DNA of 64,000 bases from an uncultured Pelagibacteraceae bacterium (GTDB lineage Bacteria; Pseudomonadota; Alphaproteobacteria; Pelagibacterales; Pelagibacteraceae): the NCBI GenBank assembly GCA_902597515.1, contig CACJYB010000001.1, positions 1 through 64,000 on the forward strand, read 5' to 3'. Both the position numbers and the translations under genes were made by a program. Shown in pieces: positions 1 to 8,484 of the stretch (its first letter is position 1; each line of letters starts with the position of its first letter). The notes beneath the pieces were generated by a model. That model did not search any database. It had not been told where the DNA came from and saw nothing but the letters and a program-made list of their open reading frames with translations.

Positions 1-75
1 TTTATCAAATAAATAAATTCCATAATAATTTTTTGAAACAAAGAGATATGCTTCAATATCAGTATTTTCAATCAT
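1..75 (-). CDS. ftsA: FtsA, N-terminal fragment (cut by window edge)
   Basis: An ATG at 75-73 opens a frame that runs off the window after 25 residues, beginning MIENTDIEAYLFVSK. The start lies inside the last codons of ftsQ (ATGATTGA arrangement), so the two are translationally coupled. FtsA is the actin-like membrane anchor of the FtsZ ring. The call rests on position directly after ftsQ, where ftsA sits in almost every dcw cluster, and on the typical short N-terminal strand; too little sequence is present to see ATPase motifs. Whether a second ftsZ follows cannot be seen. Confidence 0.7.
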   Translation of the reverse strand, partial: MIENTDIEAYLFVSKNYYGIYLFDK

Positions 76-739
76 TTAAAATTATTTGGTTTTGAATTCT
101 TGCATCAATTATTTTTAGATTATCAATAACTTTACTCTTTACAATTTCATAAGACGCATCCAAAGCTTGTTCTATTTGTTTCTCTGGCAATTTTATTAAA
201 ATATTATTTTTTAATTCTATATCCCATCTATATGATGGAAAAAAATATAAATTTTTAATCTGATTAAATTCAAATTTAGAAATATCAATTATTTTTTTGA
301 ATTTTAAAATTTCTTTTATATCAGGCTTTCCAAATATAAACGGTAAAAATCCATTATAAATTTCATTTTTTGAAAATTTTCCGTTGGAACCAATTATCAT
401 TATTTTATTATCGTTTTTTATTTTGCCCACAAAATTAGTTTTTTCGATTTGAACCTCTAATGAAGATGGATATTTTTTTTTTATATTAAAATTTTGAACT
501 AAAGAATTTTTTTCAAAAACTTCACTTAGTTTTTTAGAATCAATAAAAAAAATATTTTTTAAATTTATTTTACTTACTTCGTTCAATAAAGCCTGATTGT
601 CATTTTCTCCTAAGCCATAAATATTTATTTTATCTACTGGTCCAAACTTTAAATTATTTAATCCTAGATGATGAATAGAACTTACAAGTATAAGTAAAAA
701 AAAATAAATTATAATTTTTTTACTTTTTCTTTGATGCAT
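68..739 (-). CDS. ftsQ: Cell division protein FtsQ
   Basis: A bitopic division protein that links FtsL/FtsB to the rest of the divisome. The 223-residue product has a short basic N-terminus (HQRKSKK), one membrane segment at about residues 9-26, then a POTRA-type periplasmic domain (about 35-105) and a beta domain. This is the normal FtsQ layout at slightly below normal length. It overlaps the 3' end of ddl by 20 bp, and its stop overlaps the ftsA start. Identity is supported by architecture and by the ddl-ftsQ-ftsA order; primary sequence conservation in this family is low. Confidence 0.88.
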   Translation of the reverse strand: MHQRKSKKIIIYFFLLILVSSIHHLGLNNLKFGPVDKINIYGLGENDNQALLNEVSKINLKNIFFIDSKKLSEVFEKNSLVQNFNIKKKYPSSLEVQIEKTNFVGKIKNDNKIMIIGSNGKFSKNEIYNGFLPFIFGKPDIKEILKFKKIIDISKFEFNQIKNLYFFPSYRWDIELKNNILIKLPEKQIEQALDASYEIVKSKVIDNLKIIDARIQNQIILND

Positions 740-1634
740 CTTTTAAAATCCACTCAATTAGTTTAATAAAGCTAATTCCTTTATATGCAGCTATTTCAGG
801 AACTAGGGATAATCTTGTCATTCCTGGTTGAGTATTAATCTCCAATAAATAGAATTTCCCATTATAAAACTTAAAGTCAGACCTAGTTACTCCACTGCAA
901 CCAATTACTCTATGAGCTTTTAAAGCAATATCAAGTACTTGCTTTAATTTATTTTTAGTTAAATCAACTGGGATTAAATGCTGTGTTTTTGCCTTTGTAT
1001 TGTATTTCGCTTGATAATCATAAAATTTTCTTTTTGGTTTAAGTTCTATTGCACCTAATTTTTTATTTCCCATAATTGCAACCTGAATTTCTCTTCCACC
1101 TATGAATTGTTCAATCATAACTTTTTTATAATTTTTAATTGAATTTAAAGTTTTAAATAAATTTTTTTTGTTACAAATAAAAACGTTTACACTTGATCCT
1201 TCATTAAAGGGTTTTACCACGACTGGAAACTTTAACTTTTTATTGATCTTATTAACTAAAGCTAATTTTTTCAAATTATAAGAATAAGAGAAAAACTTTG
1301 GTGTATTAATTTTATTTTTTATGAATATTTTTTTTGAAATTTCTTTGTCCATTGCGATACATGATGAAATTACATCTGAATGAGTATAAGGAATATTAAA
1401 TTGTTCTAGGATTGTTTGAATATATCCATCTTCACCAAATTGACCATGCAATGCGTTAAAAATTACACTTGGTTTAAAGCTTTTTATATTTTTTTTAAGA
1501 TTTATATCTGGCTCGGTTATTTTTGCTTTGTAACCATTTTTTTTCAATTCTTTGGCAACCTGCTGTCCAGTATCAAGACTAATTAACCTCTCTTTAGATA
1601 TACCTCCGGATAATATAAGTATTTTTTTTTTCAA
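720..1634 (-). CDS. ddl: D-alanine--D-alanine ligase
   Basis: Makes the D-Ala-D-Ala dipeptide used by MurF, consuming ATP in the cytoplasm. The 304-residue protein is a compact DdlB-type ATP-grasp enzyme. The N-terminal domain starts KKILILSGGISKER. An ALHGQFGEDG segment lies near residue 62, the EQFIGGREIQVAI strand in the ATP-grasp domain, and the metal-binding EINTQPGMT motif near the C-terminus. It lies 1 bp after murB and overlaps ftsQ, so it is part of the continuous dcw transcript. All expected regions are present. Confidence 0.96.
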   Translation of the reverse strand: MKKKILILSGGISKERLISLDTGQQVAKELKKNGYKAKITEPDINLKKNIKSFKPSVIFNALHGQFGEDGYIQTILEQFNIPYTHSDVISSCIAMDKEISKKIFIKNKINTPKFFSYSYNLKKLALVNKINKKLKFPVVVKPFNEGSSVNVFICNKKNLFKTLNSIKNYKKVMIEQFIGGREIQVAIMGNKKLGAIELKPKRKFYDYQAKYNTKAKTQHLIPVDLTKNKLKQVLDIALKAHRVIGCSGVTRSDFKFYNGKFYLLEINTQPGMTRLSLVPEIAAYKGISFIKLIEWILKDASKKK

Positions 1635-1635
1635 T

Positions 1636-2541
1636 TTATTCTAAAATTTTAATTTCTGTTTCTAATTTAACCCCTGTTTTTTTAAATACACTTTCGGACA
1701 CAAAATTTATCAATTTTTTCATATCCTCAAATTTAGCATTACCTTTATTTACAAAAAAATTACAGTGTTTTTGTGAAATAGATGCATCTCCAAATGATTT
1801 TTCTATAGGCACGGACTCTTTTATTAGTTGCCAAACTTTTTTATTAGATTGATCTATAGGATTTTTAAATGTACTACCGCTTGTCTTGATTTTTGTTGGT
1901 TGAGCATGCTCTTTTTTTTCTTTAAGTAGCCTCATCTCATTCTTAATTATATTTTTATCTTTTTTAAAACCTTTAAATGAAGCGCTTAAAAAAATAAAAT
2001 CTTCAGATAATCCACTGTCTCTATATTTAAAATTAATATCTTTTGCAGGTATGGTTATTAACTGACCTAATTTATTTACTGCCTGAATGGAAATAAGAAT
2101 ATCTTTAAACTCCCTTTGAAAACAACCTGCATTCATTTTTATACCACCTCCAACTGTACCAGGTATACAGGAAAGAAATTCAAAACCACCCAAACTATTT
2201 TCCATTGCAAATTCAGATAATAATTTATCTGTAACTGCACTACCAGCCACGATAATTTGATCAGAATGTAAAGAAATATTATTAAAATTTTGAGTAAGTT
2301 TTATTACAATTCCATCAAATTTGTTATCAGATATAAGTATATTAGAACCAGCTCCTAATATAAATATTTTTTCTTTATCTTGAATTTTTTTGAGAAATTT
2401 AATTAATTCTTTTAAATTATCTGCTTTATAGAAAACTTTAGTTTTGCCTCCGATGTTAAACCAATTTTTTTTTTTTAGATCATAATCTAACTTTAAATTA
2501 TTATTAAATTCTGCAACTAGCTCTTTTAAATCAATTTTCAT
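1636..2541 (-). CDS. murB: UDP-N-acetylenolpyruvoylglucosamine reductase MurB
   Basis: Reduces UDP-GlcNAc-enolpyruvate to UDP-MurNAc with NADPH and FAD. At 301 residues it is the shorter type II MurB. The FAD-binding loop GAGSNILISD is near residue 65 and GTVGGGIKMNAGC near residue 130. KYRDSG provides the conserved Tyr/Arg, and SGSTFKNP carries the catalytic serine. The start codon overlaps the murC stop by 4 bp (ATGA), a coupling repeated throughout this operon. Confidence 0.96.
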   Translation of the reverse strand: MKIDLKELVAEFNNNLKLDYDLKKKNWFNIGGKTKVFYKADNLKELIKFLKKIQDKEKIFILGAGSNILISDNKFDGIVIKLTQNFNNISLHSDQIIVAGSAVTDKLLSEFAMENSLGGFEFLSCIPGTVGGGIKMNAGCFQREFKDILISIQAVNKLGQLITIPAKDINFKYRDSGLSEDFIFLSASFKGFKKDKNIIKNEMRLLKEKKEHAQPTKIKTSGSTFKNPIDQSNKKVWQLIKESVPIEKSFGDASISQKHCNFFVNKGNAKFEDMKKLINFVSESVFKKTGVKLETEIKILE

Positions 2542-3935
2542 GATAATAATTTAGGTAATTCTCGCATCCAACTCGAAATGGTTCCTGCGCCCATTCCTAT
2601 AACAATTTTTTTTCCATATATGTTTGCTTTAATAAATTTTGCTAATTGAAATCTATCCTCAACTAAAAAAAGCTGTACTTTTGAGTTTTTAATAATTTCT
2701 TTCGCAAAATTTATATAACTAAATCCAAGCTTTAATTTTTCTCCAGCAGTATAAATTGGAAACAAAATAACTTTATCTGCATTCTTAAAAGCAAAGGTAA
2801 ATTCTTTTTTTAAATCTTTTAATCTTGATACTCTATGTGGTTGGAAAATACATATTTTTTCATAATCCTTATAAACATTTTTTACACCGTCTAGCACTTC
2901 TTTGATTTCTGTAGGGTGGTGGGCGTAATCATCATAAAAATCTACATCATTAAATTTGAAAATTTTATTAAATCTTCTTTGAACCCCTTTAAAATTTTTA
3001 AGTCCTTTTTTTATATTGTTAATCGGTAACCCTACTGTTAACGCTAATGCTGCCGCAGCTACAGAATTCTTAATATTATGATTTCCCAATAATGGAATTT
3101 TGAATTTTTTTATTATTTGGTTTTTTTTATTAGGTAATTTTATATTTAAGTCAAACTCAGAGAATTCTTTTAATTGTTTTATATTTTTTATACAAAAATT
3201 TGATTTTTTATCCAAACCATATGTATAGAAGTTTTTATTTTTAATATTTTTAATTAAATTTCTATTATTTTTATCATCTAAACAAATAAATGATTTTCCA
3301 AAAGAAGGGACTTTATTAACAAAATTTTCAAAATATTTATTTAATTTATCCATAGTGCCATAATAATCCATATGCTCTCGATCTATGTTAGTGATGATTG
3401 AGTATGTTGGAGGTATGTAAACAAAACTTCCATCAGACTCGTCTGCTTCTAATATAGACCAATCACTTTTTCCAAGCTTTGCCGAATTATTAATCGAATT
3501 TATTACTCCGCCATTGATGATTGTGGGATCAATTTTTGTCTCTTGAAATATAGAAGCTATCAATGATGTTGTTGTAGTTTTACCATGCGAACCAACAACT
3601 ACAATATTTTTTGTTAAAGAGACAATGTTAGCTAACATTTCTCCTCTTTTATATATAGGTAGTTGTTTTTTTTTTGCCGCAAGAAGCTCTGAATTATTTT
3701 TTTTGATAGCAGAAGACACAACTAGGATAGTCCCCTTTTCTATATTTTGTTTCTTATGTCCAATGAAAACTTTTATTTTTTCTTTTCTTAATCTTTCAAT
3801 ATTTTTATTATTTGCAATATCGCTGCCTTGAACTTTAAATCCTTTACCTTTCATAATAAGTGCTAAGCCACTCATACCTATTCCACCTATTCCTACAAAA
3901 TGTATGAGTTCTGTTTTTGCTAATTTAATTTTCAT
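2538..3935 (-). CDS. murC: UDP-N-acetylmuramate--L-alanine ligase MurC
   Basis: First amino acid ligase of the peptidoglycan stem, adding L-Ala to UDP-MurNAc. The 465-residue protein begins with the Rossmann-like HFVGIGGIGMSGLA segment (about 11-24). The Mur ligase P-loop GSHGKTTTTS follows near residue 115, then the DESDGSF and TNIDREHMDYYG segments. The C-terminal ligase domain has YDDYAHHPTEI and FQPHRVSR. It overlaps murG by 11 bp and murB by 4 bp. Confidence 0.97.
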   Translation of the reverse strand: MKIKLAKTELIHFVGIGGIGMSGLALIMKGKGFKVQGSDIANNKNIERLRKEKIKVFIGHKKQNIEKGTILVVSSAIKKNNSELLAAKKKQLPIYKRGEMLANIVSLTKNIVVVGSHGKTTTTSLIASIFQETKIDPTIINGGVINSINNSAKLGKSDWSILEADESDGSFVYIPPTYSIITNIDREHMDYYGTMDKLNKYFENFVNKVPSFGKSFICLDDKNNRNLIKNIKNKNFYTYGLDKKSNFCIKNIKQLKEFSEFDLNIKLPNKKNQIIKKFKIPLLGNHNIKNSVAAAALALTVGLPINNIKKGLKNFKGVQRRFNKIFKFNDVDFYDDYAHHPTEIKEVLDGVKNVYKDYEKICIFQPHRVSRLKDLKKEFTFAFKNADKVILFPIYTAGEKLKLGFSYINFAKEIIKNSKVQLFLVEDRFQLAKFIKANIYGKKIVIGMGAGTISSWMRELPKLLS

Positions 3936-4989
3936 TAATAATTTTTAATATTTTTTGATTAACATTATTCCATGTATTTTGATAATTTAATTTCTGTAAA
4001 TTATTTTTTTTTGTCATGTAATCCTGGCTTTTATTTGTCAATTCTAATAAAAATTTCTCAAATTTTTGGTCGTCAAAATTTTTTTGATCAATTATCCAAC
4101 AACAATCCTGTTCCTCATAATATTTTGCATTTTCATACTGGTGATTATCTTTTGATGACGGAAGTGGTATTGCTATGAATGGAATATTTAAAAAAGATAG
4201 TTCAGCTAAACTTGATGCACCTGCTCTCGTTATGCATAAATCCCCCTGTTTTAAAACTTCATTAAGATTGTGATCAAAACTGAAGACTCTACTTTCAATA
4301 TTATTTTGAGAATAAAAATTTTTTAAAATATTAATATTTTTCTCACTTGTTTGATGAATAATTTTTATAGAAACCTGTTTTGCTATACTCACAAAAAATT
4401 TATTTAAAAGCTCGTCAAAGATTTTTGCACCCTGACTACCTCCTATAATTATAATTGTGAATAGATTATCAGTTTTTTGATACGCACTAGTTTCGTAATA
4501 TTCTTTTCTTATCAAAGGTTTGACAGTAGTTAATTTGTGATTAATTCCAGATGGTAAATTAATTAAATTCTTTGAATAACATATTAATTTTCTTGAAAAA
4601 TTTAAAAAAAATTTATTTGCCCTTCCAAGAACCATATTTGGTTCAATTAAAAAAATATTAATTCCCAATATTTTTGCTGCTAAACATATTGGCAAAGACA
4701 TATAGCCACCTGTAGAAATTAAAATTGAAATATTATTTTTTTTTAAAATAAAAATAGATTTAACAGTGAGAAAAAGTATTTTTAAAAATGAAAAAGGAAG
4801 TAAAAAGTAATTATTTAATTTTGGGGTGTTGATTACAAATACTTTATAATCCTTGTCTAAATATGCAAGGCCTCTTATATCAGTAGTAATCAAGGTTTCA
4901 TGCTTATGCTTTATATGATTATAAATTGTAATTGCTGGTATCACATGACCTCCAGATCCACCCGTGGAAATTAAAACTTTTTTTGTCAT
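3925..4989 (-). CDS. murG: Lipid II-forming glycosyltransferase MurG
   Basis: Transfers GlcNAc from UDP-GlcNAc to lipid I at the inner face of the cytoplasmic membrane. The 354-residue GT28-family protein starts with the glycine-rich loop STGGSGGHVIPA. STGGYMSLP follows near residue 91, then IIIGGSQGAK at the domain boundary, and the donor-binding TRAGASSLAEL and PLPSSKDNHQYENA segments. It lies 3 bp after ftsW and overlaps murC by 11 bp. Confidence 0.97.
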   Translation of the reverse strand: MTKKVLISTGGSGGHVIPAITIYNHIKHKHETLITTDIRGLAYLDKDYKVFVINTPKLNNYFLLPFSFLKILFLTVKSIFILKKNNISILISTGGYMSLPICLAAKILGINIFLIEPNMVLGRANKFFLNFSRKLICYSKNLINLPSGINHKLTTVKPLIRKEYYETSAYQKTDNLFTIIIIGGSQGAKIFDELLNKFFVSIAKQVSIKIIHQTSEKNINILKNFYSQNNIESRVFSFDHNLNEVLKQGDLCITRAGASSLAELSFLNIPFIAIPLPSSKDNHQYENAKYYEEQDCCWIIDQKNFDDQKFEKFLLELTNKSQDYMTKKNNLQKLNYQNTWNNVNQKILKIINEN

Positions 4990-4992
4990 TTA

Positions 4993-6114
4993 TTAAGTTA
5001 TTTTTCTTTTTGTTAAATTCAAAATTATTCCACCTAATATTGATGTGCTTATTATCGATGAACCACCATAACTTAAAAAAGGTAATGTCATTCCAGTAGT
5101 TGGAAATAATCTTATATTAACGCCCACATGGATTGTGGCCTGCATTAATATTAAACTAATTGATCCCATTAAAATAAGTTTAACTTTATCATTTTTCTCA
5201 ATGCTTATTTTTTTAAAAACCATATAAATTAAGATCAAAAACAATAATAATATTAACATTATGGCAACAACACCAAACTCTTCAGAAATGACTGAAATAA
5301 TGTAGTCAGTATGAGCTTCGGGAACTCTATTTTTAAGAACTCCTTCACCTATACCTTTTCCAAAAAAGCCTCCACTTGTAATTGACTCTATTGCTTTATC
5401 AGATTGGAAGTTATGAGTACCTGTTTCTCTATTAAAAAATGAAAAAATACGTCCTTGAATATAATCAAACCTTGGAACATAAATAATAAGATAAGTAAGC
5501 AAAGACGCACCAGCAATAAATATTGCTAAAAGAATATATATATTAATTCCTGATGTGAAGATTAGAACTGCCCAACAAAATATAACTAATAAAGTTTGGC
5601 CGATATCTGGTTGAGCTATTAACAATAAAGAAATGAAAGATATCAAAAAAATAGATATCAAATACTTAAATAAAATATTTGATTTTATATCACATAAAAT
5701 AGTTGCTAAAATTATTATCAAAAATGGTTTTAGAACTTCTATGGGCTGAAATCTTGGTAAAAAAAATAATTCTATCCATCTTTTAGAACCTTTAACTTCA
5801 ACACCAATGAATGGAACTAAAAATAAAGAAATAAGTGAAACAAAAAAAAGAATAATAGAGTATTTATATAATTGATCTGAATTTAATGATGAAAATATAA
5901 AAATAAGAGATATTCCAATTAACACATAAATCAAATGTTTAAAAAAGAAGAAATAACTGTTGGTATCTAACTTATCAGAAGCTATTAAAGAAGTTGAAAC
6001 TAAAGAAAAAAATAATCCAATAATAAATAATAAACTTATTAGTAAAAAAATGGATTTATCTATGTTTTTCCACCACTGATAATAAAATTTGTAAACAATA
6101 CTATCGCTTTGCAT
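4993..6114 (-). CDS. ftsW: Septal peptidoglycan glycosyltransferase FtsW
   Basis: SEDS-family integral membrane protein that polymerises glycan strands at the septum together with FtsI. The 373 residues contain about ten hydrophobic segments. The SEDS signatures are present: PRFQPIEVLKPF, a large periplasmic loop with ESITSGGFFGKGIGEG, EAHTDYIISVISEEFG, and the C-terminal TTGMTLPFLSYGGSS. It overlaps the 3' end of murD by 14 bp and lies 3 bp before murG. Confidence 0.97.
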   Translation of the reverse strand: MQSDSIVYKFYYQWWKNIDKSIFLLISLLFIIGLFFSLVSTSLIASDKLDTNSYFFFFKHLIYVLIGISLIFIFSSLNSDQLYKYSIILFFVSLISLFLVPFIGVEVKGSKRWIELFFLPRFQPIEVLKPFLIIILATILCDIKSNILFKYLISIFLISFISLLLIAQPDIGQTLLVIFCWAVLIFTSGINIYILLAIFIAGASLLTYLIIYVPRFDYIQGRIFSFFNRETGTHNFQSDKAIESITSGGFFGKGIGEGVLKNRVPEAHTDYIISVISEEFGVVAIMLILLLFLILIYMVFKKISIEKNDKVKLILMGSISLILMQATIHVGVNIRLFPTTGMTLPFLSYGGSSIISTSILGGIILNLTKRKIT

Positions 6115-7399
6115 TTATATATTTTTTAATTATCTGATTGAAATAATACCCTCTATCTTCAAAATTTTTGAAACTATCGAATGAAGCTCCAGCTGGACTG
6201 AAAAAAATAATATTTTTTTTTGATTGTTGAATATTAATTTCTGAAAAAATAACTTTAAGTGTTTCTTTTAAATTTTCAAAATTTTTAATTTTTAATCTAT
6301 TTTTTAAAATTTTTATAAATTTTCTATGATGTGATCCAAAAATATAAGCTTTGATATTTTCACACTTTATTTTTGATAGTTTAAATTTATCTCCTTTTTT
6401 GGGAATTCCTCCTAAGATCCAATATGCGTTATTTAAATTTTTTAATATATTTTCCGAGGAAGCAAAACTTGTAGATTTAGAGTCGTTAATTATTGTGAGA
6501 TATTTTTTATCAAATATAATTTGTTGTCTGAAATCTAGGCCTTTAAATTTATTAATAGTTTTAATTAATTTTTTGTAATTAAGTTTTAATCTTGGAGCAA
6601 TTTTTAATATAAATGATAAATTTTCTTTATTGCCATCAGATAAAAAATATTTATTAGTAATTTTATTAAACTTTTTTTCTATACTTGAAGTCTGTACTCT
6701 GTAGATTTTTGAATTATATTTATTTTGATTTAATTTTTTAGTTATTAGTTCATCCTCTTTTTTTACATATGCAAAAGATCCTCTTGTTTGAGATTTTAAT
6801 AATTTAAATTTTGCATTTACATAATTTTTTAAACTTTTATGTCTTTCAATGTGGTCTGCAGTTATGTTTAAAATTACCGCATATTTTGATCTAAATACGC
6901 TACTGTATTCTAACTGATAAGAAGAAGCCTCTATTACAAAGATTGTTTTTTTTGTAATATTTTTTTCTGATAATGCTGGATTACCAATATTCCCAATAAG
7001 TCTTGAGTCTCTTTTTTGATCGATTAAAGCATCATATAAAATTTTAGCAGTTGTAGATTTACCGTTAGTTCCAGTAATCGTAATACTTTCATTGTTATAA
7101 AATGAAAACAAAACATCAAGGTCGGTATGGATTTTTTTTAAATTTTTCTTTAAAAATTTTGATAATTTACAATTTGAGATATCAATTCCAGGACTAATAA
7201 TAATTCTATCAAAATTTATTTTTTGAATGTGCTTAAGTTTAATTATTTTTTTTTTTAGTTTTGAATTAATTTTTTGATTATCATCAAACAAATATACTTC
7301 AGACTTATTTTTTAAAAAATTATAAGATGAAAGACCGCTCTTTCCTAAACCATAAATTAATATTTTTTTTCTTAAAAAAATATTATTAAATATTTTCAT
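6101..7399 (-). CDS. murD: UDP-N-acetylmuramoylalanine--D-glutamate ligase MurD
   Basis: Adds D-Glu to UDP-MurNAc-L-Ala. I start it at the ATG at 7399-7397, giving MKIFNNIFLRKKILIYGLG. That ATG shares its A with the mraY stop (TAATG), the same junction used elsewhere here. A longer in-frame start at 7456 would add 19 residues buried in mraY. Visible parts are the N-terminal IYGLGKSGLSS nucleotide loop, the P-loop TITGTNGKSTTAK near residue 110, NITADHIERH, and the C-terminal FFSPAGASFDSF. The product is about 432 residues, normal for MurD. Confidence 0.95.
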   Translation of the reverse strand: MKIFNNIFLRKKILIYGLGKSGLSSYNFLKNKSEVYLFDDNQKINSKLKKKIIKLKHIQKINFDRIIISPGIDISNCKLSKFLKKNLKKIHTDLDVLFSFYNNESITITGTNGKSTTAKILYDALIDQKRDSRLIGNIGNPALSEKNITKKTIFVIEASSYQLEYSSVFRSKYAVILNITADHIERHKSLKNYVNAKFKLLKSQTRGSFAYVKKEDELITKKLNQNKYNSKIYRVQTSSIEKKFNKITNKYFLSDGNKENLSFILKIAPRLKLNYKKLIKTINKFKGLDFRQQIIFDKKYLTIINDSKSTSFASSENILKNLNNAYWILGGIPKKGDKFKLSKIKCENIKAYIFGSHHRKFIKILKNRLKIKNFENLKETLKVIFSEINIQQSKKNIIFFSPAGASFDSFKNFEDRGYYFNQIIKKYINAKR

Positions 7400-8484
7400 T
7401 ATCTTAATTTTAAGGTAGCTAAACCAATCATTGCTAGGATGATAGAGATAATCCAAAACCTAATTACAACTGTAGACTCTGGCCATCCCTTTTTCTCAAA
7501 ATGATGATGAATAGGCGCCATTCTAAAAATTCTTTTTCCAGTAAGTTTAAATGAAATCACTTGAACCATTACTGAAACTGCCTCTAGTACAAAAAGTCCA
7601 CCAGTAATAGCTAAAACTATTTCATGCTTTGTGATAATTCCTACTGCACCTAAAGATCCTCCAAGAGATAATGAACCTGTATCTCCCATAAAAATTTTAG
7701 CAGGTGGAGCATTGAACCACAAGAAACCTAAACAAGAGCCAATAATTGCACCACAAAAAATTGCTACTTCACCTGTTCCTTCGATGTAGGGAATTTGTAA
7801 ATAATTTGAGAATACGATATTTCCAGTAACATAACTTATAAATGCAAAACATGCTGCAACTAATATTACAGGTACTGTTGCTAGACCATCTAATCCATCT
7901 GTAAGATTAACAGCATTTGATGAACCTATAATTACAAATATTGCAAATGGAATAAAAAACCATCCAAGATTTATTACTAAATTTTTAAAGAATGGAAAAT
8001 ATAAATTATTTAAATTTTGATAATCATTAAAATAAACAAATAAACTCACTCCTATAATTGCTAATATTATTTGTGAAGTTATTTTAAACTTTGATGAAAT
8101 TCCTGATGAGTTGCTAAATTTAATCTTCTTAAAGTCATCATATGCTCCTAACAAACCAAACGTTATTGCTATGTAGACACAAAATAAAATATTAATATTT
8201 GATAAATCTGCCCAAAATATTACTGACACCAACAAGCCAAATAAAATTATTAAACCGCCCATTGTTGGTGTGCCAATTTTTTTAACTATATGATCTTCAG
8301 GTCCATCGTCCCGGATTGGATTTAAAATTTTTTGTTTTGAAAAAAATTTAATAAAAGGACCTCCAACAATCAGTACAATAACTAATGAAGTGAAAAAAGA
8401 TAAACCTGTTCTAAAAGTTAAATATTTAAATACATTTAAAAAACTAAAAGTATCAACGAAATTTAATAAAAATTGATAAAGCAT
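7399..8484 (-). CDS. mraY: Phospho-N-acetylmuramoyl-pentapeptide transferase MraY
   Basis: Forms lipid I by moving phospho-MurNAc-pentapeptide to undecaprenyl phosphate. The 361-residue polytopic protein has about ten hydrophobic segments. Signatures are GTPTMGGLIILFG (about 72-84), the catalytic aspartates in LGAYDDFKK and NLTDGLDGLA, FMGDTGSLSLGG, and the cytoplasmic MAPIHHHFEKKGWPE loop. Start and stop are both interlocked with neighbours by TAATG junctions. Confidence 0.98.
   Translation of the reverse strand: MLYQFLLNFVDTFSFLNVFKYLTFRTGLSFFTSLVIVLIVGGPFIKFFSKQKILNPIRDDGPEDHIVKKIGTPTMGGLIILFGLLVSVIFWADLSNINILFCVYIAITFGLLGAYDDFKKIKFSNSSGISSKFKITSQIILAIIGVSLFVYFNDYQNLNNLYFPFFKNLVINLGWFFIPFAIFVIIGSSNAVNLTDGLDGLATVPVILVAACFAFISYVTGNIVFSNYLQIPYIEGTGEVAIFCGAIIGSCLGFLWFNAPPAKIFMGDTGSLSLGGSLGAVGIITKHEIVLAITGGLFVLEAVSVMVQVISFKLTGKRIFRMAPIHHHFEKKGWPESTVVIRFWIISIILAMIGLATLKLR

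Noticed and set aside
7400..7456. Upstream start of murD adding 19 residues
   Set aside because: It overlaps mraY, and the ATG in the TAATG junction gives the standard MurD N-terminus.
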